From Gordius sp. MW1 (lineage: Eukaryota > Nematomorpha > Gordioida > Gordea > Gordiidae), in the NCBI GenBank assembly GCA_964036665.1, contig OZ038526.1:31124001-31188000 (forward strand): a stretch of DNA of 64,000 bases, read 5' to 3'. The notes under the pieces were generated by a model. That model worked only from the letters and a program-made list of their open reading frames with translations, made no database searches and was not told where the DNA came from. Shown piece by piece: positions 32,182 to 43,567 of the stretch (within the stretch, counting starts at the first letter, position 1; each line of letters opens with the position of its first letter). The position numbers and the translations under genes are program-made.

Positions 32182-34122
32182 ATGAGCAAAAAGCAGAAAG
32201 AAACATTGGAATTTTTTTTTGATCTAAATAATCGCGGACCAGGAACTTCAAATATTAGTGAAGGTTCCGATGATGATACAGCGAAAAATGAAACGGAAAA
32301 AACCAATAGTCCTAAAACTAAAGGTATAAAATCAAGTAACAATAGAATTAGAAAATACTATCGTGATTATATTAAATATGGGTTTGTAAGCATAGAAGTT
32401 CGAGGAACTACAAAACCACAATGTGTTATATGTGGTGTAGTTCTCTCTAATGAATCAATGAAACCTAATAAATTGTGGAGGCATTTAAATCTTAACCATG
32501 ATAAATATAAAAATAAAAAGGAAGATTTTTTTATAAGAAAAAGAGATGAATTAAAAAATCAAAAGACGCTCATAAATGTGACAACTACTACCAATAAAAA
32601 TTTATTAAAGGCTTCATTTATTGCAGCTTTGTACATTGCAAAAGCAAAAAAACCATTTACTATAGCCGAAGAATTATTAAAACCTGCCATGTTTAATATT
32701 TGTAAAGAGCTATTTGAACCCTTTGTGTCAAACAAAATTAAAGAAATACCTTTGTCAAATGATGCAATTTATAATAGAACTTTATTAATAGCTAATGATC
32801 TTCAGGAACAGTTAACTGGCTATATTAAAAATTCTCCTTGGTTCTCATTACAAATAGATGAATCTACAGATGTTTCTAACAGGAGCATTTGCTTAGGATA
32901 CATTCGATTTATTGATTTTATAAAAATGGATATATCTGAAGAATTTCTCTTTTGCATAGACTTAGAAACAGATACAACAAGTGAAAATATATTTAACAAA
33001 ATAGATTCCTTTCTGAATACTAATGGCTTACTCTGGAAAAACTGTGTTGGAATTTGCACAGATGGTGCTGCCTCTATGACTGGCTGTTATAAGGGCATTA
33101 CATCAAGAATAAAACGTATTGCACATGCAAACATAACAACTACTCATTGTTTTATTCATAGGGAACAATTAGCCTCCAAGGAAATGAGTGAAGAATTGAA
33201 TGAAGTTTTGATAATTTCAGTAAAGATTATAAATTTCATAAAAGGAAGTTCACTAAAGTCAAGATTATTTTCAATTTTTTGTGAAGAAGTTGGCGCAGAT
33301 AATAGTTCTCTTTTATTTCACACAGAAGTGAGATGGCTATCACGAGGAAAAATCTTAACTCGTTTATTTGAATTGAGACTGGAAGTTGAACTTTTTTTAA
33401 ATGATAAAAACTCCAGCCTATCAAGCTATTTTGATGACAATAATTGGGTCGCTAAATTGTCATATCTAGCGGATATTTTTACAATTCTAAATCAGTTGAA
33501 TATATCTATGCAAGGACCTAAATCTGATATTTTTACTATGCATAACAAAATTGAGGCTATGAAAATGAAATTACAAAGATGGATTCAAAGAATAGACTCA
33601 AATATATATGAAATGTTTCCATTCTATTCACAACTAATCTCTGATTCAAAATTTCAATTCGAGAAAGAAAATGTAAATTACTTGATTAAATGTCATATTT
33701 TAAAATTAATTGATAAATTTGAAAAATATTTCCCTAATGATGAAGGTCACATTACAAAACTCTGGATTCAAGATCCATACAACAATTATAAAAATACCAA
33801 TTTATCATCAGATGATGAAGATTCATTATTAGAATTAATAAATGATTGTAATTTAAAATCTTTGTTTAAAACTAAAAGTTTGGCGCAAGTTTGGATACAA
33901 ATTCGTGCAGAATATCCTCCATTATTTTCAGCAGCAATGCAAAATTTGCTGCCTTTCGCTAGTACATATTTGTGTGAAAAAGGTTTCTCAACTATGGTGG
34001 ATATAAAAACTAAAAAACGCAATCGATTGCGACTAGATTCCTGCATGAGGATAGCATTACAATCAATTGAACCAAGAATTAACAAATTGGTTGATGATGT
34101 TCAGCAGCAGAAATCTCATTAA
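32182..34122 (+). CDS. hAT transposase, 646 codons, intact frame
   Basis: Cuts and joins the element at its inverted ends. A BED-type zinc finger is visible at C81, C84, H101, H106 (QCVICG...LWRHLNLNH). The RNase H-like catalytic fold follows, with QIDESTDVS and ICTDGAASMTG holding the first two acidic residues, the VRWLSRG motif of ZBED5/SCAND3/FAM200-type hAT proteins, and a C-terminal LPFASTYLCEKGFSTM that holds the third acid and begins the dimerisation region. Length is normal for the family and no stop or frameshift interrupts it. AT-biased codon use matches the surroundings. The ATG at 32182 is the first in frame. Whether it is active or domesticated cannot be told; its position within matching transposon ends argues for a transposon gene. 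Confidence 0.92.
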   Translation: MSKKQKETLEFFFDLNNRGPGTSNISEGSDDDTAKNETEKTNSPKTKGIKSSNNRIRKYYRDYIKYGFVSIEVRGTTKPQCVICGVVLSNESMKPNKLWRHLNLNHDKYKNKKEDFFIRKRDELKNQKTLINVTTTTNKNLLKASFIAALYIAKAKKPFTIAEELLKPAMFNICKELFEPFVSNKIKEIPLSNDAIYNRTLLIANDLQEQLTGYIKNSPWFSLQIDESTDVSNRSICLGYIRFIDFIKMDISEEFLFCIDLETDTTSENIFNKIDSFLNTNGLLWKNCVGICTDGAASMTGCYKGITSRIKRIAHANITTTHCFIHREQLASKEMSEELNEVLIISVKIINFIKGSSLKSRLFSIFCEEVGADNSSLLFHTEVRWLSRGKILTRLFELRLEVELFLNDKNSSLSSYFDDNNWVAKLSYLADIFTILNQLNISMQGPKSDIFTMHNKIEAMKMKLQRWIQRIDSNIYEMFPFYSQLISDSKFQFEKENVNYLIKCHILKLIDKFEKYFPNDEGHITKLWIQDPYNNYKNTNLSSDDEDSLLELINDCNLKSLFKTKSLAQVWIQIRAEYPPLFSAAMQNLLPFASTYLCEKGFSTMVDIKTKKRNRLRLDSCMRIALQSIEPRINKLVDDVQQQKSH

Positions 34123-34429
34123 ATATATTTCCGAATGCATATCCTTTTTATTATAAATGAATTGTTTTTATGTTTAATTATGAAGTTTTTATGTTGATAT
34201 TATTTCATTATCTATTTAAATTTTAAATAGATAATGAAATAATAAAGTTGTGTTTTATGTTTATTATTTAATAAAATGAAACAATAATAAAAAATCATAT
34301 AATAGATAATTTAACAAATATAAATTATTATAAAAAAAATGGGGGGGTCGCAAAAAAATTATAAAATATTTGGGGGGTCGCATGTATAAAAAGGTTAAGA
34401 ACCACTGCTCTACTGCATCGGTAGTACGT

Positions 34430-35235
34430 GGAAATGCTTCAACTTGTGAAAGCGCGTTGTCTATTTGACGTCTTGCCGATATGGGGGCAAAGAAAGAATT
34501 ATCGATTTGGACATCTCTGTATAAAGGTTTTGTTAGCAAATACGTTAGCCATACTTTCACGTGACTGCGTTTGATATAACCAGCGAACTGCGAAGTCTTA
34601 CAGGCTTGATGGCGCTTAATATGGACGTTAATAGCGCAGTCATCATCAGTTGCTCGGGATAACGATGTGACCATTGTATTGACATTAACTGGGACATTTA
34701 TAATCTAGCCATATAGTTTTTTGCTACCGTAGTGATAACGTAAGCGCCTAATTTGAAGGAAAGGCAATCTAGGTGATATAAGTCTCTCAGTAACACAATC
34801 TAAAGTAGGTAAATGTGTTGGATATGTCGGATATGCAAAACCATTAGATTTGGACATATTAGGTATACGCGAAGCGCACAAAGATTTATAGCAACCGTTG
34901 CATAATAAAAAGTCACTCACATGTTCGTCCGGGAACTCCGCACGTAACACGGCGATGAATTTTTCACTAACCGAGTGCAAATCCAGTCGGAACCAAAGAC
35001 GATCACAGACGCCACAAACGTGGCCGAAAGTGTTTTGCTGAAACTGTTTGTTAAAAATTTTACTAGCAGCTTCATACAAGGCTGGAACGAAAGCAGATTC
35101 TTCTGCCAAGGGACTGGACGTCGTTGCGTTATCGGCTGCCGAGGTTTGTGCACGTGAGCGCCGTTGTCTCGCAGCGTCCAATGCCCGTCTACGGGCAAGT
35201 GTAGCGTCAACATCTTCGGGGGTATCGGTCGACAT
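34430..35235 (-). pseudogene. Helitron helicase-like protein, N-terminal part
   Basis: Minus-strand frame starting at 35235 (MSTDTPEDVDA...). It continues through the DUF6570-type region of animal Helitron replication-helicase proteins: CGVCDRLWFRLDL, FLLCNGCYKSL, IPNMSKSNGF, then ERLISPRLPFLQIRRLR. One in-frame stop (TAG at 34705-34707, where the family usually has GQ) is followed by INVPVNVNTMV...ISARRQIDNAL in the same frame. Coding similarity stops at about 34430, where the hAT 31731-34407 begins, so the Rep nuclease and helicase domains are missing from this window. The start-codon region is duplicated upstream in the tandem array. Confidence 0.85.
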
Positions 35236-36260
35236 TCTGCGGAAAACAGCACTATTAATAGTTGAACCATTAGTTGAGAATTAAAAAATAAATATCGAGT
35301 AGTCTTGATGTTTCTGATGATTACAGTGCCGAGGTTTGTGCACGTGAGCGCCGTTGTCTCGCAGCGTCCAATGCCCGTTTACGGGCAAGTCTAGCGTCAA
35401 CATCTTCGGGGGTATCGGTCGACATTCTGCGGAAAACAGCACTATTATTAATAATTGAACCATTAGTTGAGGTATAAAAAACATAAATATCAAGTAGTGT
35501 TGATGTTTCTGATGATTACAGTGCCGAGGTTTGTGCACGTGAGCGCCGTTGTCTCGCAGCGTGCAATTCCCGTCTACGGGCAAGTCTAGCGTCAACATCT
35601 TCGGGGGTATCGATCGACATTCTGCGGAAAACAGCATTATTAATAATTGAACCATTAGTTGAGAATTAAAAAATAAATATCAAGTAGTCTTGATGCTTCT
35701 GATGATTACAGTTCCGAGGTTTGTGCACGTGAGCGCCGTTGTCTCGCAGCGTCCAATGCCCGTTTACGGGCAAGTCTAGCGTCAACATCTTCGGGGGTAT
35801 CGGTCGACATTTTGCGAAAAACAGCACTATTATTAATAATTGAACCATTAGTTGAGGTATAAAAAACATAAATATCAAGTAGTCTTGATGTTTCTGATGA
35901 TTACAGTGCCGAGGTTTGTGCACGTGAGCGCCGTTGTCTCGCAGCGTGCAATTCCCGTCTACGGGCAAGTCTAGCGTCAACATCTTCGGGGGTATCGATC
36001 GACATTCTGCGGAAAACAGCATTATTAATAATTGAACCATTAGTTGAGAATTAAAAAATAAATATCAAGTAGTCTTGATGTTTCTGATGATTACAGTCCC
36101 GAGGTTTGTGCACGTGAGCGCCGTTGTCTCGCAGCGTCCAATGCCCGTTTACGTGCAAGTCTAGCGTCAACATCTTCGGGGGTATCGCTCGACATTTTGC
36201 GGAAAACAGCACTATTATTAATAATTGAACCATTAGTTGAGGTATAAAAAACATAAATAT
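35140..36260 (-). repeat. Tandem array of Helitron leader plus first 36 codons
   Basis: Six units, counting the one in the gene itself. The minus-strand ATGTCGACC(A)G start lies at 35235, 35425, 35620, 35810, 36005 and 36195. Spacings alternate 190 and 195 bp, so the array is a 385-bp two-unit higher-order repeat. Each unit holds the leader with ggttcaattattaat and about 36 codons (MSTDTPEDVDARLARKRALD...), closing in a stop shortly after the point where the true gene continues. Confidence 0.9.
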
Positions 36261-36636
36261 CAAGTAGCCAGAATTGTTAGCAATTAATAAATGAAAAATT
36301 GATGTTTTGGCTTCCCCCCCCCCTATTTGAAGTTAATCAACTTTCGCCCCCCCCCCTATGAATAAATGCACAAATAAACTCGTTTAATGAGCAGTCTCTT
36401 GAGCCGTGGATCAAATTGTGCTGGATATTACAATATCCGTGGTAATTTTCTTTGACGATTGTAAAACTGAAACATGGTAACAACACATGAGTTATTATTA
36501 AAAGGGCGAGATGGACACGACTATATGGTAACTTAAGTGAGCACATGTGGCCTTTTCAAAGAGTATAAACAGAAACTTACGATTTGCTATCCCCCCCCCC
36601 TTTTTTTAATAATTAGTAAGTTGTTGAAAGGCAATA

Positions 36637-37560
36637 TTTTATCAATCATTAGAAATAGGAAATGTAGATATTGTGATTTTAATCAAGTAGTTAAATCTTT
36701 TGAATACATAAAAACTAGTTTTATTAGTTTTGATAACACAAAGACTAAATGTTAATATGTTTGGGAGTAATTTGTTATTGATAAGTTTTTTTTAAGTCTA
36801 GCAATAAATAAATGTCATGAAAAGATTAAATTCTTACAAAAATGATTGAGCTATACATTGGTAAAACATGGAGTTAACTAATTGTTAAATGCATTCTAGA
36901 GCTATAAAAATATTTATTACATTAAGAACATTGTAATAGAGCATAGGCTTTGTAACCTAAATGTTATGAGTGTTAAAAAACTAATTGCTGGTTTTTCAAA
37001 AATATAAATTTGATTTTAAACAAACTGCCTCACAAATAAGCCTACATAAAAAAATTGTGTGGGAATTGCTGCAAATTGTGATAGCGCTTTATCAATCATT
37101 AGAAATAGGAAATGTAGATATTGTGATTTTAATCAAGTAGTTAAATCTTTTGAATACATAAAAACTAGTTTTATTAGTTTTGATAACACAAAGACTAAAT
37201 GTTAATATGTTTGGGAGTAATATGTTATTGATAAGTTTTTTTTAAGTCTAGCAATAAATAAATGTCATGAAAAGATTAAATTCTTACAAAAATGATTGAG
37301 CTATACATTGGTAAAACATGGAGTTAACTAATTGTTAAATGCATTCTAGAACTATAAAAATATTTATTACATTAAGGACATTGTAATAGAGCATAGGCTT
37401 TGTAACCTAAATGTTATGAGTGTTAAAAAAGTAGTTTGACAATTAAAGGAAAATTAGCTCTATATAAAAGGCTAGATGAATTTGATTTTAAACAAACTGC
37501 CTCACAAATAAGCCTACATAAAAAATTGTGTGGGAATTGCTGCAAATTGTGATAGCGCAT
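36637..37560 (+). repeat. Direct duplication, period about 451 bp
   Basis: The stretch starting tttatcaatcattagaaata at 36637 recurs at 37088 with very few differences through catgaaaagattaaattct and aacctaaatgttatgag. The second copy carries a different 3' segment before both share cctcacaaataagcctacat. The high identity implies recent duplication. Confidence 0.85.
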
Positions 37561-39067
37561 TACAAATATTTTATGTATAATCAATTATAAAACTATTACC
37601 GATGAATTGGATAAGAATCCGGCACCGTTTCTGTTCAAACAAAAAGCTGTTCAGAATCCTACTCAATTGCTAATTGCTCAAATGCTTCAAAAGCGCATTT
37701 TGGTACATATTAAAATTATAAAACACATGAAATAAAAGTCATATAAAATAAATACAACATATTTCAATAATTAAAAATAGTGTTTTTTATAAAACCTCAT
37801 TTAAAGTTATAATATAAGTAAGTATAGGTGTAAGTGTATAATATTATAACATAATAAGAAACGGTTTTAGATTTACTCACCTAAGCTTTGATTGTATTAT
37901 TTGTGATCATAAAAAGTTTTTTTTGAGAATGATTAAATAAATATTGAATTAATCATCTTTCATACATTTTTTATCCTATAAAAAGTTAATTTAGATTTAC
38001 TTATCTAGCGTAAAATCTATTAAGAAGTTCAATTTTAATTTGGGGAATAAAATTTACCTAATCTATTTATATGTACAATAAGTTTATATTCTTATTGGAC
38101 AGAATGAGACTTAAACAATTAACGAATGGTAATAGTCTAGATTTGTTTTGTGATCTAATTTTGATATACAAATGACATCTTTTTACTTATGGAAAGCAAT
38201 ATAAAGGTTTGTAAACAAATACTATCAATTGCTTCTGACAAATAGATATGTGATGAAGGTGATAATGAAATTCCTACTTTTAGTTCTTACTCAATTACAT
38301 CTAGAATATATGTATGATCATGTAGCTTGCAAATAATATCATGCCACCTTAACCTAATACATTCAAATGTTCTATTATTACACATCTTAATTAAACATCT
38401 CATATTCATTTTATAATTATACCTTGAGGTGATATCAAGATATATTACCTCCATATATCATAAAATAAATAGGTCCTCATGGTTAAATATTAATAACTGT
38501 TGGTTCACATTCATTACTTTAGCACATCCATTATTGTTCATTAAGTGTTTAATAAAAAATTATAGGTCCAAAAATTTTGAAAACCCACCCCATCCCCATG
38601 AGGCAATCTTCTTGTCTAATATGTAATGTAAGAATCTCAGTATAAATTTAGGGGATCATAATTCATTTAATCTATTTATATCTAGCATAGGCTTTTATTA
38701 GATGAAATTAAACTTTGATAATTTATATTACAAATGATAATTTCCAGCCAAATTTTCTAAATTTATAGTTCCTACTTTATTTAATATGTTGTTATTATAT
38801 CAACCATAAAATTAAAGTTATTTTTGTTTGTTACATTTAAAAAATGAAATAGTTCCAATAACTTGTTACTTAACAGCTCTACTTATAACTTACAAACTGT
38901 AATAATTTATAACATTAGATGAAAATTATCAGCAATAACATATATTGGACACAATCACATAAATTAAAAACTTTATTGCAAAATAGAACAATCCTTTTTA
39001 ATATCAAAACATAAAAAAATAGAGTTTACAAATAGCACAACGTAAATTATGAATATTAATGAAGGCA

Positions 39068-39390
39068 CAAACTATGGGATGTAAAAATGGTGGAAGGCAA
39101 GGCATGAGCAAATTGAGGATGACTAGAGACACAATCTATACAAATTATATTTTTGTTAACTTACAACTATGAGATGTAAAAATGGTGGAAGGCAAGGCAT
39201 GAGCAAATTGAGGATGACTAGAGGCACAATCTATACAAATTATAATATATTTTTCTTAAACTTACAACTATGAGATGTAAAAATGGTGGAAGGCAAGGCA
39301 TGAGCAAATTGAGGATGACTAGAGAGACAATCTATACAAATTATAATATATTTTTCTTAAACTTACAACTATGAGATGTAAAAATGGTGG
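39068..39390 (-). repeat. ~105-bp tandem repeat carrying exon-like units
   Basis: About three and a third units contain aactatgagatgtaaaaatg, ggtggaaggcaaggcatgag and gaggatgactagag. Read on the minus strand, each unit has a pyrimidine-rich tract ending in ctag, followed by an open stretch ending in ttttacatctcatag. The unit border coincides with the proposed third exon of the adjacent FLYWCH gene. Confidence 0.75.
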
Positions 39391-39482
39391 AAGTAGATAT
39401 TGCAGTGCACCTATTTTGTTCCATTGCTATCCCAAATACATCTAGAATACGTTAATGGTGAATTTGTATTCAACTAACTTAC

Positions 39483-39817
39483 TTGTCTAATGTTTGAAGA
39501 GGCCTACTAGCAGTATTGTAAATATTCAATATTTGTTGAGGTTCATCAATGCATCCATAGTTTGGATAAGCTATATATAAAATAAGTGCAAATAATTATA
39601 AATTACCTTTATGTGGGATAATATCATGCTCATGGGTTAAGGTAAAATTTTCATTTAAGTAGAAACCTCTTCCAGAACAATTACTACATCGACATTTATA
39701 ATAAACACGCGTATCTTTTCCAATATCGACTAGAATGTATTCAAAATTTTCATAAACTAAAATAGGTTTTTTTCTTTGGGATAATATAAATTTAACATTA
39801 GACATTTTACACTTCAA
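39483..39817 (-). CDS. FLYWCH zinc-finger protein fragment, two exons
   Basis: Exon 1 is 39817-39607 (start at 39817, or the in-frame ATG at 39805). Exon 2 is 39570-39483. The junction aaag/gtaattt to tatatag/cttatcc is gt-ag and in frame. Exon 1 encodes ILSQRKKPILVYENFEYIL...YYKCR...CSGRGFYL...LTHEHD: the FLYWCH fold with C-x(n)-C and H-x-H zinc ligands, found in MULE transposases and in host regulators derived from them. Exon 2 encodes YPNYGCIDEPQQILNIYNTASRPLQTL with a proper donor after it. A third exon may start near 39393 (aaaatag/gtgcactg), running into the tandem array. The gene reads away from the MULE, its start only about 93 bp from the MULE inverted repeat. The 3' end is not resolved. 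Confidence 0.6.
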
Positions 39818-40263
39818 AAATTAAAAACAAACGGTAATATCAGCTGCGTTTGAGTTCTGGTAAGAATAGGTGAGTATAACTGATGAGTAATTAGCAATTG
39901 AGCATGTAGGGTTCAAACAAAAATCCAGTTTCCAGACTAGACAATAAAACTAATATTCAAATTTTAAATATTTAATTAATGCAAAAAGCTAGTATAAAAA
40001 ATATTAATAATTAAACGCATAAAATGAATAAGCTTTTGCGTATAGTGCAGAATATCTAATTGAGAATTTCAACGTATTCTCCCGCAATTTATATTAATCC
40101 TTAATGGATTTAATATTCTTTCGCAACTTTATGGATTTAATATTCTTTCGCAATTTAGATTAAATTCTAACGGAAGTTTTCCCACCATTTTTGAATATCC
40201 CATTCCCCATTTTTTATACCATTGTTGAATATCTATACTATTTTTAGATATGCCTCAGCCCAT

Positions 40264-41730
40264 GAACATCCTACCTAATAGTAAATTGTAGTGTATATTT
40301 TATAAAATTCATAGGTCAACAAATTTATTTGCAATCAACTTCAAGAAACACTCCCAATACATTGTGTGGGCATCAGCCCATAAACGTCCTACCTCATAGT
40401 AAATTGTATTGTAGATTTTATAAAATTCATAGGTCAACCAATTTATTTGCAATCATCTTCAAGAAACATTCCCAATACATTGTGTGGGCTTCAGCCCATA
40501 AACATCCGACCTCATAGTAAATTGTAATGTGTATTTTATAAAATTCATAGGTCAACCAATTTATTTGCAATCTTCAAGAAACACTCCCAATACATTGTGT
40601 GGGCTTCAGCCCATAAACGTCCTACCTAATATTAAATTGTAATGTATATTTTATAAAATTCATAGGTCAACAAATTATTTTGCAATCTTCTTCAAGAAAC
40701 ATTCCCAATACATTGTGTGGGCTTCAGCCCATAAACGTCCTACCTCATAGTAAATTGTATTGTACATTTTATAAAATTCATAGGTCAACCAATTTATTTG
40801 CAATCATCTTCAAGAAACATTCCCAATACATTGTGTGGGCTTCAGCCCATAAACATCCGACCTCATAGTAAATTGTAATGTGTATTTTATAAAATTCATA
40901 GGTCAACCAATTTATTTGCAATCTTCAAGAAACACTCCCAATACATTGTGTGGGCTTCAGCCCATAAACGTCCTACCTAATAGTAAATTGTAATGTATAT
41001 TTTATAAAATTCATAGGTCAACAAATTATTTTGCAATCTTCTTCAAGAAACATTCCCAATACATTGTGTGGGCTTCAGCCCATAAACGTCCTACCTCATA
41101 GTAAATTGTATTGTACGTTTTATAAAATTCATAGGTCAACCAATTTATTTACAATCATCTTCAAGAAACATTCCCAATACATTGTGTGGGCTTCAGCCCA
41201 TAATCATCCGACCTCATAGTAAATTGTAATGTGTATTTTATAAAATTCATAGGTCAACCAATTTATTTGCAATCTTCAAGAAACACTCCCAATACATTGT
41301 GTGGGCTTCAGCCCATAAACGTCCTACCTAATAGTAAATTGTAATGTATATTTTATAAAATTCATAGGTCAACAAATTATTTTGCAATCTTCTTCAAGAA
41401 ACATTCCCAATACATTGTGTGGGCTTGAGCCCATAAACCTCCTACCCAATAGTAAATTGTAATGTATATTTTATAAAATTCATAGGTCAACAAATTATTT
41501 TGCAATCTTCTTCAAGAAACATTCCCAATACATTGTGTGGGCTTCAGCCCATAAACGTCCTACCTAATAGTAAATTGTAATGTATATTTTATAAAATTCA
41601 TAGGTCAACAAATTATTTTGCAATCTTCTTCAAGAAACATTCCCAATACATTGTGTGGGCTTCAGCCCATAAACGTCCTACCTAATAGTAAATTGTATTG
41701 TACATTTTATAAAATTCATAGGTCAACTTC
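40264..41730 (+). repeat. ~117-bp tandem array upstream of the MULE gene
   Basis: About twelve units contain aatacattgtgtgggcttca, cccataaacgtcctaccta and ataaaattcataggtcaac. Variants repeat every third unit, so a 351-bp higher-order period is visible (for example from 40329, 40680 and 41031). The last unit runs directly into the first proposed MULE exon at attcatag/gtcaac, so every unit carries the same splice-acceptor-like site. Confidence 0.9.
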
Positions 41731-43567
41731 AAGGAACTTCATGCGATGTGTCAGGAGATTATGTGCCAGAATCTCTGTTTTGTGGTAAAACAATAATTTT
41801 AATTTACATTAAACTGACACAATTTCGTTTTTAGATGGTGCTTCTATGAATGATGCTTTATTGTTGGTAGATCCAACAAACCAGATGGACGAAAACTATG
41901 AAGGTATTTCTTTTTAAATCACCTATATATTTCTTATAGTGGCCACTCCAGAGTACATACTATCGCAAAGGGGAGGAAAAATTTTATATTTTGGGAGCAC
42001 CTTTATGTGAAGAACAGTACAAAGAATGGCAGAGTTTTTTACTCTTGTCGAAACTCATTTTGCCCCGCAAGTGCCTCAGAACTTAATGGGAATGTCGTTG
42101 TCAAGCATGGACATAACCATGAACCGCCGAGAGAGGAGTACGAAACGCTTGTCACAAAGATGAAGTTGAAGGAAGCGGTTATAGCCAACCCTTCTACAAA
42201 AATTAGCCGCATATTTTACAAAACCATAGCTTCAAGACTTAGCCAGGTCCCTGACTTGGGTGCGTATCCACTGGCAACACCACCCCTGAAGGCTGTGCGG
42301 TTGACTATGAAAAGGGCCAAGCCAGACAGGCAAGCCGTTCCCCCTACTAGAAGGGATATACGACTTACCGAAGTTCAAACCTTGACACCGAAAGGAGAGT
42401 CGTTCCTTATATGGAACGACAACAATAACGTGCTCATTTTTGGGACTCCTTCACTATTGAAGGTTTTATGTGAGGTACCATCCATTTACATGGATGGTAC
42501 TTTTAAAGTATGCCCACATTTATTCTATCAAGTAAATTAGAATTTATGCCATAATATATCAATTATTTAGCTCTATACTATACATGCGTTTTATAAGGAC
42601 CACATGATACCTGTGGTATATGTTTTCATGCCTAATAGGAGGCGTGGAACTTACTGCACAGTGTTCAGTATAATAAAGAGCGTATGTTTGGGTTTAAATT
42701 TCCATTTAAATCCAAGATTTGTGCAAATTGATTTTGAGCGGTCGGCTAAAAGCGCGATTGAAAAATCCTTCCCGAACGCCATCGTAAAATGTAATAATTA
42801 ATTTGCTATGCTTATATTTTTATTTAAGGTTGCTTGTTCCATTACTCAAAGGCCTCCTTAGAAGAATCGATAAGCTCGGATTCAAGAAGGAATATCTCCG
42901 GGATCCTCGAATTCGCAAGATGATTCGAAGGGTTACGGGCTTTCCATTTTTGCGTTTGAACGATGTCGACATGGTCTGGAGATCATGCTGGGATGACCCT
43001 ATTGTCTCCCAGCATGCTAAATTGCGCGCGTTCTTTGATTACATTTTAACCACATGGATAAGCCCCTCGGCTATATTTCCGTATTCAATGTGGCAAAGAT
43101 GTGAGGCTATTGGTCCTAGGACCAATAACCACCTAGAGGGTTATCATAACTCTTTGAAGTGCCTTATTGGAGAACCTCATCCCGATGTTTATACCTGCAT
43201 TTCTTTTCTAATCGAAAATAATGAGAAAGCTGAGATCAATTTATTACAAATTGATCAAGGCCAAAACGTATTTTCGATTAGCAAGCGCGTTAAGCAAAAA
43301 GATGCTCAAATAAATAATCTTCTCTCTTTTTATAATGATACGTCGCTTTCGATTGATGTTTTTAATTATTTAGATAATATCGCAAATTTGTTTTCTTTTA
43401 CCTATGATTCGCGTAATTGGAATTTTTCCAATATTGTTATATCGCGCTCGTTTGTTAGTCATAATTCTTTTGATGATGACAATATTGATTCGCATTTAAA
43501 TATTAATTCGAATGAAAATATTAATACAGAAAGAGACACTAGTGATTACACTAGTGACTCGGAATAA
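41722..43567 (+). pseudogene. MULE transposase with FLYWCH finger, frameshifted
   Basis: Proposed exons: 41722-41784, 41835-41903, 41940-42531, 42571-42790, 42829-43567, all gt-ag. The pieces encode PEYILSQRGGKILYFGSTF then, in another frame, RVFYSCR...C...HGHNHEP (FLYWCH finger). Next comes the MULE catalytic domain with SIYMDGTFKVCPHLFYQ, PVVYVFMPNRR, VQIDFERSA and NNHLEGYHN, which hold the D, D and E expected of Mutator transposases. Frame changes are needed near 42004 and again near 42855, so this copy is probably dead unless those are assembly errors. The acidic, Ser/Asn-rich tail (DDDNIDSHLNIN...) is not a known domain. Confidence 0.8.

Larger units (their letters stand above)
31731..34407 (+). 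mobile_element. hAT transposon with uninterrupted transposase
   Basis: Inverted ends CAGTGATTCTTAACCT and AGGTTAAGAACCACTG enclose subterminal ggtcgcgacccc and ggggggtcgca motifs. This end type is known from ZBED/SCAND3-like hAT families. Element 2,677 bp with a full-length open transposase (32182-34122). The flanks gtatagta and ctctactg do not form a target duplication: the left neighbour is a hAT fragment, the right neighbour a cut Helitron. Confidence 0.9.
36261..39482. other. Gene-poor AT-rich region with local duplications
   Basis: C runs at 36315-36355 and 36590 are short unassigned patches. Two direct duplications are listed separately (36637-37560 and 39068-39390). The stretch 37561-39060 shows no recognisable gene; a patch at 37627-37665 (gtttctgttcaaacaaaaagctgttcag) resembles one end of the MITE at 53581-53741. 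Confidence 0.55.

Noticed and set aside
35281-36263. Repeated minus-strand open frames with LRDNGAHVHKPR
   Set aside because: These are an alternative frame of the Helitron leader array; the meaningful frame is MSTDTPEDVDA.
36537-36755. 72-codon plus-strand open frame
   Set aside because: It lies in AT-rich duplicated DNA, part of it recurs at 37088 without being kept open, and it matches nothing recognised.
40264-41730. CRISPR-like regular repeats
   Set aside because: Units are 117 bp with no unique spacers, lie in a MULE of an animal genome, and have no cas genes.
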